This document shows, piece by piece, positions 20,945 to 31,515 of a DNA stretch of 64,000 nucleotides (position 1 is its first letter; each line of letters begins with the position of its first letter). Under the pieces are notes generated by a model that was given only the letters and a program-made list of their open reading frames with translations, did not search any database and was not told where the DNA came from. Position numbers and translations under genes: made by a program. This DNA comes from Sphagnum compactum (lineage: Eukaryota > Bryophyta > Sphagnopsida > Sphagnales), in NCBI GenBank assembly GCA_965153455.1, contig OZ234493.1, forward strand, positions 30,432,213 to 30,496,212, read 5' to 3'.

Positions 20945-21483
20945 CGCATAGATCGGAGCAAAAACTCCAGGAAGCTCGACACACGACCGGACACGAAGAG
21001 CTCTGTCCGGCAATCTCTCATGTCTCTCTCCTCGTCTCAGCGTCCACAGTCCACACGGTGGCCAGTACAAGCCGTGGATTCTCTCTCTTAAGCTAAATCT
21101 GACGGGCGTAAGTCACCTATCTGAGGATTCCTCTCATCAACGGCTCAGATGAGAATATTCTGAGCCGCGGGATGAACCACCCGTGCCATCCGACGGCTGA
21201 CAGGCCGGTTGGTGGAGTCGCCTGGTACCTACCGCAGCTTCGTTTCGTTCGAGGCACGGGAGTGACGATCGTATAGGGCTCGGATTTCTGTGTGTCCTGA
21301 TTGTCGTTCGCACACGCGAGTGAGGATCGTTTAGGGTTAGGGTTTCTCTGTCCCCGGAGTGTCGTCAGCGAACGCGAGTGCCCATCGATTAGGGCTAGGG
21401 TTTCTGGTTGCGGTTTTTCCCTATTGGTTTCCGTTGCAGTTGTTGTAGGCCGGTTTTGTTGTTGTTGTTGTCGTCCTTGCTTG
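20945..21483. promoter_or_regulatory. Shared divergent promoter of RPL18A and EBP2 with telo-boxes
   Basis: Only 539 bp separate the two start codons, and both products serve 60S production. On the EBP2 side three tandem modules of about 58 bp start near 21245, 21303 and 21361. Each reads CG..CGCGAGTG..(A/C)ATCG followed by a telo-box-like TAGGGTTAGGGTTTC (21332-21346) or a variant (21390-21403; the first copy, at about 21272, is degenerate). Telo-boxes near transcription starts are typical of plant translation-apparatus genes. A CT-rich stretch at about 21080-21090 could mark the RPL18A start region. Transcription starts themselves are inferred. Confidence 0.65.
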
Positions 21484-22446
21484 ATGATGGCTCAAGAGTA
21501 TTCAGACGACGAGATAGAGTTTTCGGAGAGTGAGGAGAGCGAGGAAGACGAGGAAGAGAAGCCGGTAGAAGAGGCGCGCAAGGATGCTGTGTACAATATT
21601 GTAGGAATCCATGAGAAACTGGAGGATATAGGATGGCCTGATGACATCGATTGGATCCAATCTCTTAGTGTTACAGTCGAGGACGACGAGCTCAAGGCCG
21701 TGGATGTGAACGATGATTTGGCTCGGGAAATGGCATTCTACACCCAAGCCTTGGAAGGCGCTCGAGAGGCGTACGAGAAGTTTGAGGCTCTGGGTATTCC
21801 CTTCCTGAGGCCGAGAGATTACTATGCGGAGATGGTGAAGAGCGACACTCACATGCTGAAAGTGAAAGACAAGTTGCTGACTCAGAAGAAAATGATGGAA
21901 GAGGCTGATGAGCGGCGGAAGCAGAGAGAGGCCAAGAAATTCTCCAAAGAGGTACAAGCGGAGAAGCTTAAGGAAAGAGCCAAACAGAAGAAGCATGACA
22001 TTGAATCTGTGAAGAAGTGGAGAAAAGCGAGGAGTGACAGTGGATACACCGAGGGAGAGGATGAATTTCCAGTCAATGTGGAGAATGGGGGACCTTCTGC
22101 CAAGAAAAGAAGAGTTCTGGCTTCACCTGGAGATAGGTCAGGAGGTAAGGATAGGAGTGGCAACCCATTCGGGTCACAGGGAAGAGGAAGAGGATCTTCT
22201 TCTTTTAGAGGAGGTAGAGGCAGCTCTGGATCATTCAGGGGTGGTAGGACGGGGAAGTCTGGGGAGCTTGGAAGGGGTGGAGGAGGCAGGGGAGGCCACC
22301 GAGGAGGGGGAAGATCAGGAAACAGGGAAATGAGGGATGCCAAGTATGGCCATGGAGGTAGAAAGGGCTTGAAGAAAAAGAACACGGCAGAATCGGCTGC
22401 TGATGACAGCAGCTTCAGAGGAATTAAGAGAAAAGGTGGATTTTAG
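21484..22446 (+). CDS. EBP2: EBP2 family rRNA-processing protein (EBNA1BP2 homologue)
   Basis: Nucleolar factor for 27S pre-rRNA processing and 60S subunit assembly. It is a single-exon gene of 320 aa. The start is the first in-frame ATG (21484, with a second at 21487); the frame is open further upstream to about 21301 but has no ATG there. Order of parts: acidic N-terminus (YSDDEIEFSESEESEEDEEE), then the conserved EBP2 domain at about 35-195 (DDLAREMAFYTQALEGA, then GIPFLRPRDYYAEMVKSD, then a basic coiled coil rich in K/E), an NLS-like AKKRR at about 211, a GRG/RGG-rich tail at about 235-285 and a GIKRKGGF end typical of the family. It shares its promoter region with RPL18A. No intron was needed to explain the frame. 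Confidence 0.93.
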   Translation: MMAQEYSDDEIEFSESEESEEDEEEKPVEEARKDAVYNIVGIHEKLEDIGWPDDIDWIQSLSVTVEDDELKAVDVNDDLAREMAFYTQALEGAREAYEKFEALGIPFLRPRDYYAEMVKSDTHMLKVKDKLLTQKKMMEEADERRKQREAKKFSKEVQAEKLKERAKQKKHDIESVKKWRKARSDSGYTEGEDEFPVNVENGGPSAKKRRVLASPGDRSGGKDRSGNPFGSQGRGRGSSSFRGGRGSSGSFRGGRTGKSGELGRGGGGRGGHRGGGRSGNREMRDAKYGHGGRKGLKKKNTAESAADDSSFRGIKRKGGF

Positions 22447-23701
22447 TAGGAATTAAGGAGCTTTACCAACAAAGATAGATTGGTGAGGGAATTTTCTTGT
22501 GTCAGCAGTCATTGGCATTTCATGTTCTCAAGCCCAGCTTCTGGCTGTAAAATTCTTGTGAAGAGCATAGAAGAAAGGTTTTGTATCAGAGGCTTTGACA
22601 TCGCACAATCTGCAATTCAACCTCCCTCTAATGCTTGTGATTGTTCTGCACTATCCTCTGCAGCTTGACTGAGAGGGTAAAGTCTACTACTGTCATGGAT
22701 CCTTTTCTCTAGTCCACTTTCAAGGAATGAGTTTGTCATGTATTTTGCATTGTTATTTGTGCTGTGGCCTTCTTTCCCCTTTCTGAGTTTGTGGTTCAAC
22801 TTACTAAAAGAGCTTGCAATTGTGCAGTCTTAACTGTTGTACGCTGCAACATCTTTGGTCTTTATTACTCTGTCGAAAAGACTTGGCTCTCCTGATCCAG
22901 AAGACTCTGGCCACTTCCTATGCATTTCCAGTTTTTTGTGAGAACCTGCAAAGCAAGTAACAGCATTCAGACTGGATGTGCACACTTAGGATCCATCTGT
23001 GAGAACACTAACAATGCTGCACTCATACACATAGGTGTCAACACTCATTTGAGGTTGACTAAAACTTGGTCCATACAGAGGCAGTGTGACACATCCAACC
23101 TATGTTTGTTTTCTCAGTATTTCTGTCAGCTCTATGATTAAGAATAATGATCAATATCAGCCACCCTGGAAAGCACAGCATTCACTTTTTAAATAAGGTT
23201 TGCACATAGCTTTTTCCTTCTAGAAATTTCAAGTTGCATGAGAGTTACATACCTTTCGAAACTCCAGCACAAATCTCTAGTAACCACACATTGCAATAGT
23301 TTGCAGTAAAGTTGGTTGGACTTGCATATCTGAGATGTGATACAATTGCTTGGATTAAACTGGCACTGGATCGCACCAGAATGATATGGACACTCTTACT
23401 GTGGGGAGTTGATGGCCCCAAACAAGTGGTCTTGGCATTTATAATCCTGACCATTTGCAAAGACTTCATCATCTCTGAGTAAGGCTACTTAGGCTGAGAA
23501 ACTACATGTGAGAATTATAAACCAGCTACTAGCTTTAACATGGTCAGACTTAACAAGTACCCAGTCTTCCATGTTGCTGGAAACAACTTAGTTTCTACAA
23601 AAATGCTTGTGCTTGTCTGCACAGATTTCAGCAGACAAACAACTATGTGTTAAAAAATTGAGGTGTGGAGATAATCCAAGTCACTGCCTCCCTTTGATGT
23701 C
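22447..23701. other. 3' region of EBP2 and convergent spacer to HslV
   Basis: Holds the EBP2 3' UTR on the plus strand and, from the right, the HslV 3' UTR on the minus strand. Only short, family-less ORFs are present. No RNA gene or repeat was recognised. Confidence 0.4.
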
Positions 23702-26682
23702 TCAAATGGCAGCAACAGAACTGTCTGAGGCAGACATACTGGCAGCTTCCTTTACCACTTCAGAGCTTGAGCTTGCTGCTTCAATCTGCTCAATGGTGAA
23801 GTTGTGGTTGGTGTATATGCAACAGTCTGCAGCTATCTTCATTGCTTTTCTTGCTGCAACAAACCCAAGACCCCACCCATCACATCAGTGCTGAAATGAT
23901 GCATGCACTACAATCACCATACAGAAATTTCCTAAAGAGCATGGGAGACAATCAGGATATTGCATGCATGACAATTCCTGACAGACCCCTTAAAGAATTG
24001 CCTGCATAAGTAAGAAGTGGAATTGAAGTCAGGAACCAAGCACACTGACCAATTGTCTCTGCATCCATGTCAGGAAGATCAAGAAGAGCTCTAGCAGCTG
24101 CCAATGCATATGAGCCTCCTGAACCGATACCTGTGATAATCCCCATTCCACCTCAGAACATCATCCATGTGCTCCTCATCCAAACCAACAGACTAATGCA
24201 GTTCACCCAATTGATTGTAGGAATGGTAAAGGCACAATGATTCAGACACAGACAAACACAGTGATCAAGGAAATCTCCTCACCTATAACACCATCATAAG
24301 GCTCCAGAACATCACCATTTCCTGTAATTGTTAAAGAAACCTCAGCATCTGCCACCACCATGACAGCCTGCATCCACCCCAACCTGATCTCTTTCAGTAC
24401 CCACAGCACCTCAGTCAACCAGAATCTGATTGCATAATTTGATAGCATCACAACATTGAGCTGTTAGTGATGGGACAGGACATTCAAAAAGGACATCAGC
24501 AAGCTTTTACTTCTACATCTACAACAAGAACCTCGAGGAAAAGGAGACTAATGACAAACAAACACACCATCTACAAAAAGAGAGGCTTGGGAGGTGGGAG
24601 GTGGGTCCTAATGCTGATGAGGATGCTATTAGGGCCTACAACAATATGCACGCTAGATATAGAATGCGAGTGGAGCGCACATCAAGACGTCTCAAAAACT
24701 TGTCAGAGCGCCAAGCTTTAGCCAGCTCCACTGCAGCACGTGTCAGCTGCCACCAAAAGGGTTCTCATATCAGTGACCAGCTGACCATCCTTATTACTCC
24801 ACTTGCTCTTCCAGATGGGCAGCTACTGTGGCAGAGCTACGTAATTCATAGAACAGAGCTCTGTGAAATACAACACAGGTAAAATCTCAAACACAGGTAC
24901 AGCCAGAGACAGGTCATTCTGCATCTTTATACCTGCCCTGCAACCAAAGCACCACCAAATGCAAATTAGCATTAAAGATTGCTCTACTAAACTTTCAGAT
25001 GACAAGAAATAAGTGCTGATGATGATAGGATGGAGAATCCAGAAAGGAAGGAAGCCAAATACCAGAATGCTCCTCGAGCTTGGTCTCCAGCCTTTCAAAA
25101 AGAGTGAAGGAATCTGCAGTTGCACCTACAGAACCCAGCTGAACCCATCAGCCACTTTCACTTCACTACTGTTAGTAGAGCCTTTTGACCATTCCATTGT
25201 TCATCATAAACATAACCTCCTTCCACAGAGGCTCAGGCAGAGATTGTGCAAGTGAGGCACACACATTTGTTCCACAATTGGTGGCTCCTTACATGAGGTC
25301 AGGTCACCAGCTTCACAATCACTATGCCTCTCCCAGTAGTTCTGGATAAGTCCTGGTTATTGGCCATCCCAGGAAAGTCAATCGAAGCTAGATGACTGAT
25401 TTGACTACAATCCAAATAAAGATTCTTTCAGTTCAAAAACACAGTGCCAAATATGTTGGATAGGTAGAGGGGCAGTAGCCAGCAAACCTGCAAAGCCACC
25501 AATGACATTTTCCCCGAGTCTGCGAACTTTTCGCACATTAGGTTTGATGATTTCAGCACCTTGTGTCACCTGACCATCTCCAATCATCACAACATTCGCA
25601 CCCTTGCGAACACAAAGGACTGTGGTGCCCAGCATACCCCTGTTGGTTGTGTGCATGTGCCTCCAACTGCCACAATTTCTCAGACTCTTATTTTAGGGTT
25701 TGAGCTAGCTCAAATGTGAATCCAAAACCAAAACATCTACCTTATCTTCCAAAACTTGCTGCTGGATGGAGTTAGCACATTGACAACATAACAATATATC
25801 AAGATGGAAAAACAGAACCATCTGGTCATCAATAACTTCCACAAAACCTCTCCAAGATCAAGAGTGAAGATTTCCAAAACCCCAGGCCTTCCACAAATTG
25901 CACAGAAATTTAATCTTGTCCACAGAAAAGAAACATACTATTAAGAGCTTTATGCGATCTGTGAGAGATGTGATACTTTTGCCTAAAATCCCTCAGATGC
26001 ACAGATTGGCTCCAAGATCAAAATCAATGCAATCTTCAATCAAGAATAATATGAATACCTGCTGTTGATGGTTGGAGGAAAAGGGCAAACAATCTGCAAA
26101 CCCTTGCACATATCCTCCAATCCCTGCAATGTTCTTTGGGTTCCACATCCTGCAAAACGGGCTATCAGAAAATTTCTGCAATCACTGGCCCTCTGTCTGT
26201 CTGTCTGTCTGACTGACTTTCTGTCTCTGTCTCTCTATCTCGATCTCTCAAAACCTTAAAAGGTATTACGATATCGAGGCCGTGGCATCTGACAGGAATG
26301 ACAGGAAACTGACAGAAGCAAAAGAGAGATATACAAACAATTGAAGAAGGATCCAAGCACTTCACAAGAGATTACAGCTTCTCGAATACCGGCATGTTCC
26401 TTTTGTCAGTTTTACCTGACCAGAGACTTTATTTATTCAGAAGTTGCAAACCTTGCCAGAGGGGGAAAAAAAAAAAAAAAAACTCGCCAGGAATATTTCG
26501 CAAAGGATTAATAAGAAGAAGACCGTACGACGACTTGTAGAGCAACACATTCAAAACAAAAATTGTGAGAGAGTTGATCAAGAAAGCAGAAAAAACTCCG
26601 CAAAAAATTCGTCAGTAGAGAAGGCAGGCTACTTACTTGTAAGAAGAAGAGCAGCGGTTCGCCACAATGGGCCGCTGGCCAT
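23702..26682 (-). CDS. HSLV: HslV/ClpQ ATP-dependent protease peptidase subunit, predicted mitochondrial
   Basis: N-terminal-threonine peptidase that works with the HslU/ClpY ATPase. Exons, minus strand: 26682-26637, 26149-26059, 25666-25488, 25125-25063, 24937-24933 (5 nt), 24746-24681, 24367-24283, 24130-24050, 23853-23702. They join in frame to 255 aa. The first 59 residues ([14 protein letters not shown] start, R/A/L-rich, few acids) look like a mitochondrial presequence. The mature start is G59|T60 in [12 protein letters not shown]. The catalytic Lys equivalent is K92 in NVRKVRRL. Further family blocks are [81 protein letters not shown] and [14 protein letters not shown] Ser/Ala-rich tail of about 28 residues extends past the bacterial end. 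The closest bacterial flavour is alphaproteobacterial ([14 protein letters not shown]), which fits mitochondrial ancestry. No HslU gene lies in the window. Confidence 0.92.
24933..24937 (-). other. HSLV: Predicted 5-nt microexon (GGCAG) of HslV
   Basis: The preceding exon must end in phase 1 (CAT TCT G|GTATTT) and the next family block begins in phase 0 (CTG ACA CGT). Exactly two plus three bases are needed to encode the conserved Gly-Gln. The minus strand reads TTGCAG|GGCAG|GTATAA at this point, with both splice sites good. The alternative is a 17-nt upstream extension of the next exon (after CTGATATGAG, bases 24747-24763). It is also in frame but would insert EPFWWQ-like residues unlike any HslV. 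Confidence 0.65.
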
Positions 26683-27420
26683 GGCTACAAATCGATCCCG
26701 CGCAGCACCAGCAGCACCGGAAGCAACAACACTCTCTGGAGCTCAAAGCGCTTGTCTCTCTCGCGCTAGTCTCTATGGCTCCCTCGATGCTTGTTCCAAT
26801 CTGGAATGGTCTGTCCACTGACCGTTCCGGTCTGGAATGATCTGTGGTGACCATTCTACGTTGGAGTAGTCTTCTTCTGCCTTCATGGGCTGGCCAAATC
26901 CAGAAAGATAAAATCGGCGCTTCTCTCTAATTGCTCTGTCGATGCTTATTCCACTCTGGAGTGGTTTTTCTACTGACCGTTCCAATTTGGAATAGTCATC
27001 TTCTTCCTTTATGGGCTGCCAAATCCAAAAAGGTCAAATCGGCCCTTCTCTCTCTTGCTCCCCTGATGCTTGATCTTTTTTGGAATGGTCTGTCCCTGGA
27101 CCGTTCCACTTTGCAATAGAATTCTTCCTTCATGGGCTGCCACAATCCAGAACGGTAATACCAGAGCTTCTCTCTATCGCTCCCCTAATGCATATTTCAC
27201 TCTGGAATGGTCTATCCACTGACTGTTCCACTTTGGAATAGTCTTCTGCCTTCATGGGCTGCCAAAAAATCCAACGAGAGGTAAAATCAGTACTTCTCTC
27301 TGCTTGCTCCCTTAGTGCATGTTGCAATCTGGAATGATCTGTCTAGTGACCATTCCACTTTGGAATAGTCTTCTTTTTTCCTTCATGGGCTGCCAAAATC
27401 GCGAACAAGACAATTCTGAT
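26683..27420. repeat. Tandem array of about 123-bp units in the HslV upstream region
   Basis: The word ATGGGCTG recurs at about 26885, 27010, 27134, 27256 and 27386, giving a unit of about 120-130 bp and roughly five to six copies between about 26,760 and 27,415. Each unit has TTCCANNNTGGAA dyads, mostly two, for example TTCCAATCTGGAA at about 26,793 and TTCCACTTTGGAA at about 27,229 and 27,350. A GGAATGGTC...GACCGTTCC inverted repeat lies between the dyads. The TGGGCT word matches the plant site II core TGGGCY. The array begins about 80 bp upstream of the HslV ATG, so it covers the expected promoter. Confidence 0.75.
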
Positions 27421-28046
27421 TCTCCTTGGAATGTTTTGTGTCGCCAAGGCTCCAAACGTGCTCATCTTCTCACAGAAATCTTGTCTCGCATTCTCGCTCA
27501 CGAACAAGACATTCCAATTCTCCTCAGAATGTTTTTTGTCGCCAAGGCTCCAAACGTGCAAAGGACTCTCGTCACGCCTACTACTGTTTGCATGATTTTG
27601 TCGGTACCAAATTGTTGTTGTCATCTGAAAAGACTTTCTCGAGTCTCAATTGCGAAGGTTTCGTTGTGGTAGAGGAATTTGGACTCGAAGCTGCCACAGT
27701 AGCACCAAAGTTCTAGGTTCCATTTCTGGGGCTTGGATCCAGGAGACTGACTTGAGGAGCTCTACGGGCACACACACACACACACACACACAGATAAAGA
27801 ATCTTAGGGAGCAAGAGTTGATTTGCAACTGCATGCCTTTTGGATTTGGAAGGTAAGGCTACAGATGGATTCGTCTTCTGTGAGAGACACACACAAAGAG
27901 CGAGAGGGGACGCAATGGATGAGAACAGAAAGCAAACATGAGTGACTCGGATTTTTCGCACAGCGGTGGATTTCGCACCTTTCGCCAGATATCACGAAAT
28001 TGGCAGTGTTTCTCTTCCCCCCTTTCTTAGAGAATCCAGAAAATGA
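27421..28046. other. Spacer upstream of the HslV repeats
   Basis: Holds a 100-bp direct repeat (GTCGCCAAGGCTCCAAACGTGC at about 27440 and 27540) and a (CA)n tract at about 27,768-27,792. No gene is recognised. Confidence 0.4.
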
Positions 28047-31000
28047 ATGACATGGGTAGCACTGCAGGAGAACGAGAGCTGGTCCACTTTGGATCTACTA
28101 CATCCTTTATTTCAACTCGCAAACCCCTTTGAGCTTCTAATTTTTGTCGGGGGTACAAAAGGTTTTGCAAAACAAATCAGATTGATGCAGAAAGATGATG
28201 ATGATGATGATGATGATTCACCCCAGCATCCTGTGCATCATAATCATTTGAGGGATTTGAGGATTGCAATTGATTTTTGGACAAGCTTGAGGACTTTGGG
28301 TTCTTCTTTGAGTCAGCTCCTTACATCAGAGTTTGAGAGATCTGGTTCAACTTGGTCTTGCTGTAAAATTTCCATTGATATTGGTAGGAGAAGGTGTTGG
28401 CTTGTTGGAAGCTAGAAGGATTTGTAACTTTGATATGATTTGCTATATTTTGAAACTTTGATGATGTAGGCCTTCTACAGGAGATGCTGCATGCAGCAAG
28501 GAAAGGAAAAGGATTGGTAGAATGGAAGGTGTGTGATCTCTTTTGACTCCTTTCCCCTAACTCCCTCAATTTATTGAGCTATGAATAAATCTCCTTCCAT
28601 TGTTTGAGTTGTGTAAAACATCAAGTTGTAAAACACTAGAGGAAAAGATACTACTTTGTTTTCACCTTCCCAGTACAATCAAGAGAAGCCTAATAACCTA
28701 GTTGAGTTTTGATGGCAGAATTAGGAGATTTCATGTGGTGATGCTCCATTGGTGTGAGGTTTGATTGTAGTTTATTATCATGAATGAAGTTATTGTGAAG
28801 GTGATGTCATGCTTTTGCAAGATGGCTGATATCATTGATAAAGGCATCTCCTGTAAGCCTTGTTTCTCTGACATATACATTGCATGTTCTTGTTGCAATG
28901 ATAAACTCGTTAACAATTTGATTGTCAGTTTTAGCAATAGAAAGTTTTTCCCCTCTGTACTCAAAGAGGATGTGATGCATACCTATGCAGTGATTGGATC
29001 ATTTCTAGTACTTGACATGTTTTGCAATGGTTGAAAATCTCAATAAATGGAGGTAGCCACTACTTGCTCTTGATGTTGTTTACTTTATCAAGCCTTCGAG
29101 AGAGAGGTGGGTTGTGTAGTTTTCAAACACCCCATCTTTTCATCTTTGGTTTCTGGAATGTTGAATGTTAAAAGTTTGTAGAGATTTAGAAATGGTTCTC
29201 CCTATGTCTGTGTAATGTAAGGCAATTCATGCAGGACATGTCAAGGAAATCACTTTTTTATAAGAACTGGGTGTTCAATCCTAGTACATGACATCCTCAT
29301 TGGCACAACGATAATAGATTCAACACCTTGTGTTGCCCCATGTGGAATCTTAAACCACATCCACAATGGTCTATTTTTGTTGACATTCTCCAACCTTAGA
29401 AGCCAGGAGCACAAGCAAACATGACATATAATTGTGTGCAGGTTAGGGTTTAAAGAAAGGTCTGTGGAAGGAGTTTAACATCCTATATATTAAAAAATGG
29501 TTGCAATTTTGTTAAGGAGGCAAGTTGGAGATGCTTTCATGTACACCTACAAGCAAATTGGAAATTCATTTTTCATCATCTAGTCTCTTATCCTATTACA
29601 GCTCTTCTCCACCTCTCTTTTGAAACATTTATCAAAATTTTCTTCAATTTTTTTCTTTTCAATCGCCTTCCTTGTTGCAATAGAGATAAGCATTTCAATT
29701 GTTTGCCATTGTAGTTGCGTTTGGTAAATTATCAATGCAAAACCTTCTATTGATCTGCACAAGTGAATAAAACAACTACTAAAATTTTAGGAAAAATTTT
29801 TTTTGGGCCAAAAGTTTTGTTAGATTTTGATAATTTTATGGTGTTGGACCTTGATGTAGTTTTTTTTGTGTTTGATGCCATACAATTTGGACTTGTTTTT
29901 TGCAAAAGCATTGCCAATTCATGCTAAATTGTTTTTCGGTTGTTCATTAATGATGAGATTCATTAGGATATTGGATAAATAAATGGGAGATAGTCCTTAA
30001 AGAATCACATTTGAAATTTCAATTTTTTTGGGTATTCACAGGAAACTTGAATGCATGATGCATTTGAAAAGTGGTTAACCATGGGATAACAATGATCCAA
30101 ATGTGACAATTATTGCATTTACATCCTTGGAATATGTAAAAGTCTACATAAGGATCATTAACAGATGCCATCCAACAAATGTCCCTAGCCAAGGAATGTC
30201 CTTCTAAAAATTGTAATTACATGAACGAATTTTATTCCATCATCCAGGAAAATTTGTCCATATTCATTAAAAAAATCATCCATTCATCAATTGAAAATTC
30301 ACAAATGAGATTTTTTGGATAAATATTCATCCATGGAATTGGGATAATTTTAATGCTAAAAACTTGTGGAGTTGGCAACTTTAAAATGCAAGCATGCTAA
30401 TGTGAAGGGTCCTAGTTCATAACAACAAGAAGAAATCTCTCCAAAAGAACAATACTTTTTGCAACCAACATCCTTTTCATGTTTTTTATTTGTACATAAA
30501 CACAATGAATTTTTTCAATATTTCTTTTTTGACTTCTCTCAATAGATATTCATTTTCTCACAAGGAAGAATGTTTAAAGATGGTCCTAATTGGAAGAATA
30601 CACATTTGTATGAAGCACCATTTTATTTCTCCCAAGATCTTTTAAGAAGAAAAAATATTCTAAAAAATAAATATATATGAAACCTTTGAAAATCACATGG
30701 ATGTGTTTGTGCTAAAATTGAACTTGAATCTTGAGGTTTTAAGATCAGATGTTTGTAAGTTTAAATAATTTAAAACTTTTTTCCCTAGTCACAGAGTTCT
30801 AATTTTTTACGATAATATTTTTGTTATTCAATTGGTTTAATGTAGTTTGAAAATCTTAAAATTCCTTATGTCATTTTTTATCCCAAATCTTTTTAGTTAA
30901 TGTAAATTAAAAATAAAATAAAATATTATTTCATTTGTTTTAACTATAAATGTTTTCTTATTGAAATTGGTTATTGTAGTTCAAAAATAATAATTTCTTA

Positions 31001-31515
31001 TGGCGTTTTTATTTTCTCTTTCATCATATAAAAGGCATGGAACCAACATCACAAGTCTTTTGTCTTCTTGATGTATGTGTTAATTGCCCTTGTTTTTATT
31101 TACCTTTGTGGTGATTGTGCATTTTTTTGCTCAATTTGGCATCTTGTTCACAAATTTTAAAATTTTCATTTGTGTTTACCTTATCAAAAAAAAATTCAAA
31201 CATTTGAAAAAATATATATGGACTTGTTAATGTTTTGGTATGGACTCTTGAGGTTTCATTGTCCTTCCATGAAGGCGATTAACCTTCTCAATACATTTTT
31301 AAAAAAAAAATCATGTCTTTCCTTGGCAACATAACAAAAAAAAAATTGGGTTTTTAAATTAAATATATAATAGTGAACTATCCTTTGCCCAAATTTATAA
31401 TTATTCCATTTTCTCATTTGTATACTAATGTCATTATGTGATTTATAAACCATGTAATTTTTTTATTCTCTTTTCATGCAAATGAACTTTTCAATTTTTA
31501 ACATTCGATATCAAG
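28047..31515. other. AT-rich spacer with one unassigned open frame
   Basis: An open frame on the plus strand at 28047-28415 (122 codons) contains an Asp run from a (GAT)n tract. It has no family likeness, no clear splice context and a composition like its surroundings, so I do not call it a gene. The rest of the stretch, to about 31.5 kb, is AT-rich with A/T runs and no recognisable domain. Confidence 0.35.

Noticed and set aside
21301-21483. N-terminal extension of EBP2 in the same frame
   Set aside because: No ATG in this stretch; it is the telo-box promoter/leader, and family proteins start near the acidic segment.
21882-22385. 167-codon Pro/Leu-rich minus-strand ORF
   Set aside because: Antisense shadow of the EBP2 C-terminal Gly/Arg-rich region.
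24601-24882. Plus-strand ORF with a basic, helix-like sequence
   Set aside because: Overlaps and mirrors the HslV exon 24681-24746; the protein-like look comes from the antisense reading of that exon.
26444-26821. 125-codon plus-strand ORF with Lys-rich start
   Set aside because: Antisense to HslV exon 1 and its leader; starts in a poly-A run and has no family match.
28047-28415. 122-codon ORF with an Asp run
   Set aside because: Explained by a GAT microsatellite; no splice or homology support, so left unassigned.
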